From: Segetibacter sp.
GTDB lineage: Bacteria; Bacteroidota; Bacteroidia; Chitinophagales; Chitinophagaceae
Length of the DNA stretch: 64,000 nucleotides
Reading direction: 5' to 3'
NCBI RefSeq assembly: GCF_025963695.1
Contig: NZ_JAOQAH010000111.1
Location: 1 to 64,000 of the forward strand
How positions within the stretch are numbered: the stretch's first letter is position 1; every line of letters begins with the position of its first letter. Both the position numbers and the translations under genes were made by a program. The notes under the pieces were generated by a model that saw nothing but the letters and a program-made list of their open reading frames with translations, was not told where the DNA came from and ran no database searches. Of this stretch, positions 1 to 8,312 are shown piece by piece.

Positions 1-3000
1 GAGGTTACTGAAAAGAAAGTACGTCGTGAAAGAATGGGACACATTAAACTGGTGGTTCCTGTAGTTCACATCTGGTACTTTAAATCTTTGCCTAACAAGA
101 TTGGTTATTTGTTGGGAATGAGCTCTAAGAAATTAGAGACCATTGTTTATTATGAGCGTTTTGTGGTTATTCAATCTGGTATCCGTGCTGATAAAGGTCA
201 GAACTTCGGTGACTTGCTTACAGAAGAGGAATACCTGGATATTTTAGATGCTTTACCAAAAGACAACCAATATCTTCCTGACGAAGACCCAAACAAATTT
301 GTAGCAAAAATGGGTGCGGAAGCAGTTCATGATTTGTTGCAAAGAATAGATTTGGACCAATTGTCGTTTGATTTAAGAAATGCCGCGGCAAATGAGACAT
401 CACAACAACGTAAGGCGGATGCGCTTAAGCGTTTAAGTGTTGTGGAAAGTTTCCGTGATGCTAATACACGTATTACCAATCGCCCTGAGTGGATGGTGAT
501 GCAGTATATTCCTGTTATTCCTCCTGAACTTCGTCCGTTGGTTCCTTTGGATGGTGGTCGTTTCGCGTCTTCTGACTTAAATGACCTTTACCGTCGTGTG
601 ATTATTCGTAACAACCGTTTGAAGCGTTTGTTAGAGATTAAAGCACCTGAGGTAATCTTACGTAACGAGAAGAGGATGTTGCAGGAAGCTATTGACAGCT
701 TGTTTGATAACTCAAGAAAATCAAACGCTGTTAAAGCTGAAGGCGGACGCGCTTTGAAATCTCTTTCTGATGTTTTGAAAGGTAAGCAAGGTCGTTTCCG
801 TCAGAACTTACTTGGTAAGCGTGTTGACTATTCTGGTCGTTCGGTTATCGTGGTAGGACCTGAAATGAAAATGCATGAGTGCGGTCTTCCAAAAGATATG
901 GCTGCCGAGCTTTTCAAACCATTTATTATTCGTAAGCTGATTGAAAGAGGTATCGTAAAAACTGTAAAGTCGGCTAAGAAATTAGTTGACAAGAAAGAAG
1001 CAGTTATTTGGGATATTCTTGAAAATATATTGAAAGGCCATCCGATTATGCTAAACCGTGCCCCAACCTTGCACCGTTTATCAATTCAGGCTTTCCAACC
1101 AAAATTAATTGAAGGAAAGGCCATCCAGCTTCATCCGCTGGTTACCACTTCATTCAACGCTGACTTTGACGGTGATCAGATGGCGGTACACGTACCACTT
1201 AGCCATGCTGCCATCCTTGAAGCGCAGTTACTAATGCTTTCTTCTCACAACATCTTAAACCCGCAAAACGGTACGCCTATCACCCTTCCTTCCCAGGACA
1301 TGGTATTGGGTCTGTATTACATTACCAAGGGCAGAAAGAGTTCTGACGATGATAAGGTACAAGGTGAGGGTAGAGCGTTCTACTCGATGGAGGAAGTCAT
1401 TATTGCTTATAACGAAAAACAACTCGACCTACATGCTCATATTAGGGTGAAAACTTTAGTAAGAACTAGTAAAGGTGAATTGTACCAAAAATTAATTGAG
1501 ACAACAACTGGTCGGGTGTTATTTAACCAGTTTGTTCCTAAAGAGGTTGGTTACATCAATGCGCTTCTTACCAAAAAAAGTCTTCGTGAGATCATTGGGG
1601 ATATCATCAAAATAACTGACGTTCCTAAGACAGCTAAGTTCCTTGATGACATCAAGACCCTGGGTTTCCGTATGGCGTTTAAAGGCGGGCTGTCGTTCAA
1701 CATCAATGACCTAATCATTCCGGAAATTAAGAACCAGCTACTTGACAATGCGAAAGCTGAAGTTGAGGAAGTTTGGGATAACTACAACATGGGTCTGATT
1801 ACCAATAACGAGCGTTATAACGGTATTATTGACATCTGGAGCCGTGTGGATACCCGCATCACTGAAACCCTCATTCGTGAGATGGCAAGTGATAAGAAAG
1901 GTTTCAACTCAGTTTACATGATGCTTGACTCGGGAGCTCGTGGTAGTAAGCAGCAGGTAAAACAGCTGGCTGGTATCAGGGGTCTGATGGCTAAACCTCG
2001 TAAGAGTGGTAGCAGTGGAAACGAGATCATTGAAAATCCAATTCTTTCCAACTTTAAAGGTGGATTGAATGTATTGGACTACTTCATATCTACGCACGGT
2101 GCTCGTAAAGGTCTTGCGGATACGGCGTTGAAAACTGCGGATGCCGGTTACTTAACCCGTCGTCTGGTTGACGTTGCTCAAGACGTTGTTATTACCCTTG
2201 AAGATTGTGGTACTTTACGTGGAACCGCTACAAGTGCATTGAAAGATAACGAGGATGTAGTTGAACCATTGTTTGATAGAATATTAGGTCGTACTTCTTT
2301 GCACACTGTGCTGAATCCTGTAACTGACGAATTGCTTGTAGAAGCTGGTCAGCAAATAGATGAGGACATTGCAAAAGCGATCGAAGAAGCCGGAATCGAA
2401 ACTGTAGAAATTCGTTCGGTTTTGACTTGCGAAGCTAAGCGTGGTGTATGCGTACGTTGCTATGGTAAAAACCTTGCAACTGGTTACACTGCTCAACGTG
2501 GTGATGCTGTTGGTATCATTGCAGCTCAGTCAATTGGTGAGCCAGGTACTCAGTTAACACTTCGTACATTCCACGTGGGTGGTGTGGCCGGATCAGCTTC
2601 TGTAGAAAGTACATTAAATGCTAAGTTTGATGGTACAGTTCAGTTCGACGGCTTAAGAACGGTTGACACTGTAAACAACGAAGGTGATAAAGTGAAAGTG
2701 GTTATTGGTCGTACAGGTGAAGTAAGGATTATGGACGTGAAGAACGATCGCCTGTTAATTACCAGTAACGTTCCTTATGGAGCTAGCTTGTTGGTAAAAG
2801 ATGGTCAAACTGTAACAAAAGGGCAACCAATTTGTTCGTGGGATCCATTTAACAACGTAGTTGTTTCTGAGATTTCGGGTTCTATTAAGTTTGAAAACAT
2901 TATTGATAGCGTTACTTACCGTGAAGAAGCGGACGAGCAAACAGGTCACCGTGAGAAAGTAGTAATTGAAACAAAGGATAAGACTAAAATACCTGGTTTG

Positions 3001-4038
3001 ATTGTACAGGGTGTAAAAGACACAAAAATGTATAATCTGCCTGTAGGAAGTCATATTGTGCTAGAGGAAGGTGAAGAAGTGAAGCAAGGACAGGTACTTG
3101 TGAAAATTCCAAGGGTCTTAGGTAAGTTGAGAGATATTACGGGAGGTCTTCCAAGAGTAACTGAGTTATTCGAGGCAAGAAATCCTAGCAACCCTGCTGT
3201 GGTATCTGAAATTGATGGTGTGGTTAGTTTCGGTAACATTAAACGTGGTAACCGTGAGATCATTGTTGAAGCAAGAGATGGTGTTGTTAAGAAGTATCTA
3301 GTACCTCTTACCCGTCAAATCCTTGCACAAGATGGTGACTTCGTAAAAGCTGGTACCCCTTTGTCTGATGGTTCAACTGCTCCTGCTGATATTTTGGCTA
3401 TTCGTGGACCATTTGCGGTTCAGGAGTATGTGGTGAACGAGATTCAGGAAGTTTACCGTTTACAAGGTGTACGTATCAACGATAAGCACATTGAAGTGAT
3501 CGTTAGACAAATGATGAAGAAGGTTGAGATACAGGATCCGGGAGATACAAGATTCCTTGAAGGTGATACTGTTGACCGTATTGAATTCAACGAAGAAAAC
3601 GATTACATCTTCGACAAGAAGGTGGTGGTGGATGCAGGCGAAAGTACTAAGTTAAAGGCCGGACAGATCGTTAGCTTAAGAGAAGTGAGAGAAGAAAATT
3701 CTATCCTTCGCAGAAGCGACAGGAAGCTGATCGAATTCAGGGACGCTTCATCTGCAACATCTTCTCCGTTGTTGCTTGGTATCACAAAAGCATCATTAGG
3801 TGTTCAAAGCTGGATCTCTGCTGCATCGTTCCAGGAAACGACTAAGGTATTAAGTTCTGCTGCTATCATGGGTAAAACGGATGATATGCTTGGATTGAAA
3901 GAGAACGTAATTACTGGTCATCCAATTCCTGCAGGTACAGGTTTAAGAGAGTTTGATAACATGATTGTAGGTAGCAAAGAAGAATACGAATTGTTGGCTA
4001 CAGCACGTGAGGCGATGAACTTTGATGATGATGAGTAG
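1..4038 (+). CDS. rpoC: RNA polymerase beta' subunit, 5'-truncated by the window
   Basis: Largest catalytic subunit of RNA polymerase. The reading frame is open from base 1 (the first 11 codons precede the first Met), so the true start lies upstream; roughly 85-90 residues, including most of the N-terminal zinc-binding motif, are outside the window. The absolutely conserved magnesium-binding motif NADFDGDQMAVH is at 1156-1191. The second zinc-site cysteines (CEAKRGVCVRC) are near 2428-2460, and the trigger-loop region GEPGTQLTLRTFHVGG near 2536-2583. The end, rich in acidic residues (NFDDDE), is normal for the family. It probably follows rpoB upstream, as is general in bacteria, but that is not visible. 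A strong terminator follows within 60 bases, ending the operon. Confidence 0.98.
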   Translation, partial: EVTEKKVRRERMGHIKLVVPVVHIWYFKSLPNKIGYLLGMSSKKLETIVYYERFVVIQSGIRADKGQNFGDLLTEEEYLDILDALPKDNQYLPDEDPNKFVAKMGAEAVHDLLQRIDLDQLSFDLRNAAANETSQQRKADALKRLSVVESFRDANTRITNRPEWMVMQYIPVIPPELRPLVPLDGGRFASSDLNDLYRRVIIRNNRLKRLLEIKAPEVILRNEKRMLQEAIDSLFDNSRKSNAVKAEGGRALKSLSDVLKGKQGRFRQNLLGKRVDYSGRSVIVVGPEMKMHECGLPKDMAAELFKPFIIRKLIERGIVKTVKSAKKLVDKKEAVIWDILENILKGHPIMLNRAPTLHRLSIQAFQPKLIEGKAIQLHPLVTTSFNADFDGDQMAVHVPLSHAAILEAQLLMLSSHNILNPQNGTPITLPSQDMVLGLYYITKGRKSSDDDKVQGEGRAFYSMEEVIIAYNEKQLDLHAHIRVKTLVRTSKGELYQKLIETTTGRVLFNQFVPKEVGYINALLTKKSLREIIGDIIKITDVPKTAKFLDDIKTLGFRMAFKGGLSFNINDLIIPEIKNQLLDNAKAEVEEVWDNYNMGLITNNERYNGIIDIWSRVDTRITETLIREMASDKKGFNSVYMMLDSGARGSKQQVKQLAGIRGLMAKPRKSGSSGNEIIENPILSNFKGGLNVLDYFISTHGARKGLADTALKTADAGYLTRRLVDVAQDVVITLEDCGTLRGTATSALKDNEDVVEPLFDRILGRTSLHTVLNPVTDELLVEAGQQIDEDIAKAIEEAGIETVEIRSVLTCEAKRGVCVRCYGKNLATGYTAQRGDAVGIIAAQSIGEPGTQLTLRTFHVGGVAGSASVESTLNAKFDGTVQFDGLRTVDTVNNEGDKVKVVIGRTGEVRIMDVKNDRLLITSNVPYGASLLVKDGQTVTKGQPICSWDPFNNVVVSEISGSIKFENIIDSVTYREEADEQTGHREKVVIETKDKTKIPGLIVQGVKDTKMYNLPVGSHIVLEEGEEVKQGQVLVKIPRVLGKLRDITGGLPRVTELFEARNPSNPAVVSEIDGVVSFGNIKRGNREIIVEARDGVVKKYLVPLTRQILAQDGDFVKAGTPLSDGSTAPADILAIRGPFAVQEYVVNEIQEVYRLQGVRINDKHIEVIVRQMMKKVEIQDPGDTRFLEGDTVDRIEFNEENDYIFDKKVVVDAGESTKLKAGQIVSLREVREENSILRRSDRKLIEFRDASSATSSPLLLGITKASLGVQSWISAASFQETTKVLSSAAIMGKTDDMLGLKENVITGHPIPAGTGLREFDNMIVGSKEEYELLATAREAMNFDDDE

Positions 4039-4063
4039 TTTTTATTAGTTATTAGAATTACTT

Positions 4064-4098
4064 AAAAAAGCAGGAAGCGAAAGTTTCCTGCTTTTTTT
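4064..4098 (+). terminator. Intrinsic terminator of rpoC
   Basis: Inverted repeat AAAGCAGGAA / TTCCTGCTTT separated by about 8 bases and running into seven T residues, 26 bases after the rpoC stop codon. Confidence 0.9.
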
Positions 4099-4195
4099 AT
4101 CATTAAGCTTCCGGTGGAGGTTTTGGCATAATCTTTTAACCTTGGTTACCTGTAAAACCTATAAATCTTATCTTTTAATTTTTAAACTCAATCTC

Positions 4196-4387
4196 ATGAG
4201 CAATAGTAAAGACCACGCAGGAAGCAAAGGAAACGATGGTACTACAACCAAGAATAAGGGGGAAAGCCAACAGAGCCATCAAAAGGGAGCTAAGAGTGTT
4301 AGTAAACACGATACCGGAAAGCATACAAAAGATGAATCTGGCGGAGCAGCCCATAACACTACTAAAAAACAGGAAAACAGTATTTAA
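4196..4387 (+). CDS. Small, very hydrophilic protein of unknown function
   Basis: A 63-residue protein starting at the ATG at 4196; an upstream in-frame extension begins at TTG and is unlikely. Composition is dominated by Lys, Gly, Ser, Thr, Asn, Gln and His, with no hydrophobic core, no signal peptide and no membrane segment, so it is probably intrinsically disordered. It lies alone between the rpoC terminator and its own strong terminator, so it is a separate transcription unit, which supports it being a real gene. Small Lys/Gly-rich proteins of this look are common in Chitinophagaceae, and some resemble stress or desiccation proteins, but no family can be assigned from sequence alone. Confidence 0.6.
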   Translation: MSNSKDHAGSKGNDGTTTKNKGESQQSHQKGAKSVSKHDTGKHTKDESGGAAHNTTKKQENSI

Positions 4388-4390
4388 TGT

Positions 4391-4442
4391 CGAAGGCTGA
4401 ATGAAGCAATTAAAACGTGTTTTATTCAGCCTTCTTTTTTTT
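4391..4442 (+). terminator. Intrinsic terminator after the small hydrophilic gene
   Basis: Arms AAGGCTGAAT (4393-4402) and ATTCAGCCTT (4424-4433) are perfectly complementary and followed by a run of T on the + strand. The minus-strand side lacks a T tract, so it serves the + strand gene. Confidence 0.9.
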
Positions 4443-4554
4443 GAACGTAAAGTTCGAAGGGTAATAGGCTAAGATATAAGGGCTAAAAAAATAACCTTTC
4501 TCATATTGCAGTAAATTTAAAAAAGCACGAAACAGGTAAAAAGTATAACAGGCA

Positions 4555-5484
4555 TTAGTGCATTTCTACAGAACAACTTCCTAAACCTCCACGGTAAAAA
4601 TTAAACTGCACATTAGGATGATCTGCTAAAAGCGACATAGGAACAGAGGTATCAGCAATCTTTTTGGAAATCATATAAGTTGTTAGCCTCTGGCCAAAAG
4701 CGTTATCATGAGTTCCGGCATGCCAGATGGAAACCTTGTCCGCTTTCCATGTCTCTACAGGGCCAACCGTGATTGCCTGAGTCGGAACGAGGGTAATATT
4801 TCCACCGCCTGAAGTGCGGGCATTTTGAGCAATAGTGATGGGATGTAAGTCAACGACACGAGTGGTGAGCTTACGGTATTTTTCAGGTGGGGGAGGGGCG
4901 TCTTTAAATTCACCTTCACGCTTTGGTGGATCATTAAAAGCCCAGTGCTTAATATCTCCCTGTCCACCCTGCATAACAGCACAACGAATACCATCCCAGC
5001 TCTTAATAAAATCAGCAGTATCTGCCTTTGGAAAATGTAAGTTTTTGTCAGGCATAACAAGGTCTTTGCGAATGCGGTTAAAACACATTTCTCTGTCTGC
5101 TCTTTCAAATGAAAGTGGGTGATCCGGCGACACTTCTTTGCCATCTAAAAACCATTCATCCATGCCCCAAAAATGAGCTGATTTTAGAGATAGCCCCAGT
5201 TCGTTTACTATTCGGGCAACCAGGGGCAGGTGCTCTGTAGGACCAATAGGTCCACATACTCCTACCGGATTGTCATCCGTTGATTGTCGCCACGCAGTAA
5301 CGTATTCAAGTGCTTCTGCAAGGTAAAAGTCTTCCAAGCTCTCATAAAAGATGACTTTAAACCCTGGTCGTGAAAGTTGCAGCATCTTCTCTGCGGTTAA
5401 ATCAGCAACTTCTTTTATAATGTCATTATCCAGAGTAGTATAATCCCACCAATCCGGCGCAATCGAACTTATTTTTCGAGGCAT
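4555..5484 (-). CDS. Glucosamine-6-phosphate deaminase-like protein (NagB/SIS-like isomerase fold)
   Basis: Family members turn glucosamine-6-phosphate into fructose-6-phosphate plus ammonia in the cytoplasm. The 309-residue protein starts at the ATG at 5484; an in-frame TTG six bases upstream is less likely. The signature GMDEW (Asp about 109) matches the catalytic Asp of NagB (E. coli NMDEY). GGQGDIKHWAFNDP (His about 180) corresponds to the catalytic-loop region GGVGHDGHIAFNEP, but with one extra residue before the His and altered spacing, so this is a divergent paralogue whose activity is not certain. Total length exceeds classical NagB (about 266). It is the last gene of the operon after a NagP-like transporter and a PIG-L deacetylase, which supports amino-sugar catabolism. 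The 166-base gap to the upstream gene holds a Rep-A element. Confidence 0.8.
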   Translation of the reverse strand: MPRKISSIAPDWWDYTTLDNDIIKEVADLTAEKMLQLSRPGFKVIFYESLEDFYLAEALEYVTAWRQSTDDNPVGVCGPIGPTEHLPLVARIVNELGLSLKSAHFWGMDEWFLDGKEVSPDHPLSFERADREMCFNRIRKDLVMPDKNLHFPKADTADFIKSWDGIRCAVMQGGQGDIKHWAFNDPPKREGEFKDAPPPPEKYRKLTTRVVDLHPITIAQNARTSGGGNITLVPTQAITVGPVETWKADKVSIWHAGTHDNAFGQRLTTYMISKKIADTSVPMSLLADHPNVQFNFYRGGLGSCSVEMH

Positions 5485-5564
5485 AGACAATGTGTATTAG
5501 AGTAAAATTCTCTTAAAGTAAAATAAGGTAGCTTTTTAGTACGAACATTCGTTTTTCATGGCTT

Positions 5565-5587
5565 CACCGTTGCGTCGCATTACGTTC
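5565..5587 (-). repeat. Rep-A copy 1 (degenerate)
   Basis: Contains GTTGCGTCGCA, the conserved half of the dispersed intergenic palindrome, but the flank that normally reads CTCTTGTACT has drifted. It lies between the NagB-like and PIG-L genes. Confidence 0.7.
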
Positions 5588-5650
5588 TTCTGCATATCGA
5601 ATTGCATCTTCCGTTTGCACTACACACGGGTTCTTTTCTTATGACTTATT

Positions 5651-6433
5651 TTACAAGTTATTTTCATATTCTTCGTTAATTACATAATCCTTTCCTAAAT
5701 CGTTTAAAGGGTCGGTATCATAATTACAAAAACCAAAATGTAAATGCCGTCGCCAACCTTCTGCACGTATAAATCTTTTTGACATCTTGCCCACTTCAAC
5801 GGAAATATCATCCATCGTCTGAAGGTAAGAATTCATTTTCTGGCTTACATCTAACCAGTTTTTCTGGCTTCTATGTGCGTTCAATGCTTCCAGCTTTATT
5901 GCGTGCACTGAGGTTGTATTTACAAATGCACCTGCAGTTATTTTTTTACGCAAATTGTCGCTTAGCGTATGTGGCAAAGCATGGTAAATAGTAGTGTTAT
6001 AATTTTCTGTTTGTTCTGGGGGAATGGTTGTAAAGTTAGGCATGCCACGTGCAAACGTAGCCGTAACAGCCAAACGACAAGTGTTTGTATGGTCTTCCAT
6101 ATAATCACTTGTCGAATGCGTTAAAACAACAGAAGGCTTCACTTCGCGAACAATTCCTGCAAGCCTTTTAAGTGTCGGAAGGTCATAGAAAATTTCGAGG
6201 TCATTGCAAAATGGAGGATGGAAATGAGCACCTAAAATTTCAGCAGCTTTTCTCGCCTCTTCTAACCTGATTTTTGCAGTAGTTTGAGAGTCATATTGAA
6301 GACTGCCAACATTACCAGACGAAAGATTTAAATAATGAATTTCATATCCTGTTTTTTTTAGCATTAGCAACGTCCCTGCCATCATTAGCTCAATATCATC
6401 AGGATGCGCAGCAATAGCGATAGCAGTTTTCAT
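5651..6433 (-). CDS. PIG-L / LmbE-family N-acetylglucosaminyl deacetylase
   Basis: Zinc-dependent deacetylase family that removes acetyl groups from N-acetylglucosamine-type sugars; BshB of bacillithiol synthesis belongs to it. The protein has 260 residues from the ATG at 6433 (a GTG directly upstream is also in frame). The zinc motif AHPDD is at residues 9-13 and a second metal-ligand region, DYMEDHTNT, is near residue 114. No signal peptide is seen, so it is cytoplasmic. It sits 84 bases after the transporter gene and before the NagB-like gene, so deacetylation of an imported acetylated amino sugar followed by deamination is the natural reading. A role in bacillithiol synthesis is possible, but the context argues against it. 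Confidence 0.87.
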   Translation of the reverse strand: MKTAIAIAAHPDDIELMMAGTLLMLKKTGYEIHYLNLSSGNVGSLQYDSQTTAKIRLEEARKAAEILGAHFHPPFCNDLEIFYDLPTLKRLAGIVREVKPSVVLTHSTSDYMEDHTNTCRLAVTATFARGMPNFTTIPPEQTENYNTTIYHALPHTLSDNLRKKITAGAFVNTTSVHAIKLEALNAHRSQKNWLDVSQKMNSYLQTMDDISVEVGKMSKRFIRAEGWRRHLHFGFCNYDTDPLNDLGKDYVINEEYENNL

Positions 6434-6517
6434 CACTTAACAACTTACATATTGAAGACTAGCTCATAGATTGAGAAATTCATCTTACACAAAATTCGCC
6501 CGGTATTTCACTTATGC

Positions 6518-7816
6518 TTAAGCCGGCTGAAGTGCAGGACTCACTTGCTTTTTTCCGGCTTTATAACCTACAGTGGCGAAATAAAGAATAAACAAGTAAA
6601 AAGGAATAAGCACCCAATATGCAGTTTGCGGATTACTTGAATCGCTTACGGCACCATACAGCACAGGTCCTAACGCTCCACCTACAACTCCCATAATTAG
6701 TAATGCAGAACCTTTACTGGTAGATTTACCCAAGCCATCCAAAGAAAGCGGCCAAATGGCGGGCCATAGCAACGCATTGCCTAAGCCAAGCAATGATATG
6801 AACCATACCGATGTGGGCCCTTTAATAACTACTGCTAAAATGGTGAAGACAACACCAATGACAGCAGAGGCAATTAAGGCTTTCCTTTGGCTTATTATCT
6901 TGGGAATGGTAAAAATGCCAATGATGTAACTAATGATCATGATAAGCAAGGTATAAGTAGCAAAGTACTTGGCTTCACGAAATGATAAACCTGTGTACTG
7001 AGCATAATTAATAATGGTGTCTACGGCTAATACTTCTACACTTACGGCGCAGAATATTGCAAGAGCCCCAAAGATCATATGATGATGCTGAAAGAAGCTT
7101 TTTTCAGGTTGGGCTGCTTTTACCGGCTGCCCCGGTTCTGTATTTTCATCATGAATATCAGGAAGGCTGGTAAATTTTATTAATAAACCGAGGGCAACTA
7201 AAACAGCAGCCATAATAATGTAGGGAAAAATAAGGCGGGCAGATAATCCGTCCAACACCTCATTCTGCTGCAAGGTGGACATATTTACCAACTGTGCCTT
7301 TACTTCGTCGATCTCGTTCGGGTTTTTTACAATAGCACCAATTAGCAATAATGGAGCAATTGCACCTGCAAGTTTATTGCAAACACCCATGATGCTGATG
7401 CGGGAGGCTGCACTTTCTATAGGTCCAAGAATAGTGACGTATGGATTAGATGCAGTTTGCAAAAGGGTTAATCCTGTAGCTTCTATAAACAATCCAACAA
7501 GGAAGATTACATATTGTCTTGAATTGGCTGCAGGAATAAAAACCAGGGCCCCGGCTGCCATAACAAATAAGCCAAGCATCATTCCATTTTTATAACCCGT
7601 TTTTTTCAGGATGAAAGATGAAGGGAAAGCCATTACAAAATAGCTGATATAAAAAGCAAAGGCAACAAGCATAGACTCCTTTACGGTTAACTCACAGGTC
7701 AATTTGAAATATGGGATCAATATAGAATTAACCCAGGTTACAAACCCAAATACAAAAAACAGTGATCCAATAATGATCATGGGGCCGTAATTGTTCTTAG
7801 AAGTGTTGTTGCTCAT
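6518..7816 (-). CDS. Sugar MFS transporter of the FucP/NagP type
   Basis: Inner-membrane sugar:proton symporter with 432 residues and about twelve hydrophobic segments. Family hallmarks include the N-terminal FFVFGFVTWVNSILIPYFK region (residues about 19-37) and LLQTASNPYVTILGP near residue 120, typical of the fucose/glucose/galactose and Bacteroidota N-acetylglucosamine (NagP) carriers. It is the first gene of a minus-strand operon with a PIG-L deacetylase and a NagB-like deaminase, so N-acetylglucosamine or a related acetylated amino sugar is the likely substrate. This is inferred from neighbours; no GlcNAc kinase or nagA is present nearby. Confidence 0.9.
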   Translation of the reverse strand: MSNNTSKNNYGPMIIIGSLFFVFGFVTWVNSILIPYFKLTCELTVKESMLVAFAFYISYFVMAFPSSFILKKTGYKNGMMLGLFVMAAGALVFIPAANSRQYVIFLVGLFIEATGLTLLQTASNPYVTILGPIESAASRISIMGVCNKLAGAIAPLLLIGAIVKNPNEIDEVKAQLVNMSTLQQNEVLDGLSARLIFPYIIMAAVLVALGLLIKFTSLPDIHDENTEPGQPVKAAQPEKSFFQHHHMIFGALAIFCAVSVEVLAVDTIINYAQYTGLSFREAKYFATYTLLIMIISYIIGIFTIPKIISQRKALIASAVIGVVFTILAVVIKGPTSVWFISLLGLGNALLWPAIWPLSLDGLGKSTSKGSALLIMGVVGGALGPVLYGAVSDSSNPQTAYWVLIPFYLFILYFATVGYKAGKKQVSPALQPA

Positions 7817-8085
7817 TGTTTTGGTTTAGTTAATAAGAAGAAGCTCAAATGTATGTTAATGGACTTTGTTAATTTAAAAAGGTAGAATAGAGGTTATGTA
7901 CTTTGAAATTAAATTTCGGGGCACTCCATAAAAACAAGGTCGGTTCATAAGCACTGCTTTGAAAAGCAAAAGATACTGAAAAACTGATATCAACTTGTAA
8001 ACCTTCTGAAAGATAAAAATTAACAATTGGTGGGCGAGGAGTTTAAGACCGGTTGAAAGCCCTGGTGGAACTTTTTATTTTCAAT

Positions 8086-8142
8086 AAAAAGCAGCAGGTA
8101 AATGATGAGGGGCAACCTCTTAATACGTGCCTGCTGCTTTTT
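8086..8142 (-). terminator. Terminator-like hairpin behind the ThuA fusion gene
   Basis: Arms AAAAAGCAGCAGGTA and TGCCTGCTGCTTTTT form a long stem with a small inner hairpin (GAGG/CCTC). On the minus strand the stem is followed by TTTTTATTG. It lies about 170 bases downstream of the ThuA-fusion stop codon. Confidence 0.7.
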
Positions 8143-8176
8143 GAAATTTATGGCCTAATGAATCTTTTCGAAGCGA

Positions 8177-8219
8177 CTACTACAGTACAAGGGTGCGACG
8201 CAACAATGTACTGTAGTAG
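8177..8219 (+). repeat. Rep-A copy 2, full palindrome with 13-bp arms
   Basis: Perfect inverted repeat CTACTACAGTACA (8177-8189) / TGTACTGTAGTAG (8207-8219) enclosing the Rep-A core GTGCGACGCAAC. This copy defines the most complete form of the element. Confidence 0.9.
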
Positions 8220-8312
8220 CACTGCATATAAGTACAACCAATTCTTACCCCACTTACAACACCTTTAATATCACACTCACTATCTGAACCTGAAAGAATC
8301 AAATGCCTTTGG

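Larger units (their letters stand above)
7817..8312. other. Intergenic region before the NagP-like operon
   Basis: These 496 bases hold the promoter side of the transporter operon. A TAnnTTTG-type -7 element reads TACATTTG on the minus strand at 7846-7853, without a convincing -33 partner. They also hold a terminator-like hairpin for the upstream gene (8086-8142) and the best-preserved Rep-A palindrome (8177-8219). Short ORFs here cross these structures and are not believable genes. Confidence 0.6.

Noticed and set aside
8053..8268. 71-codon + strand frame before the NagP-like operon
   Set aside because: It runs through the terminator-like hairpin and the Rep-A palindrome and has no family likeness.
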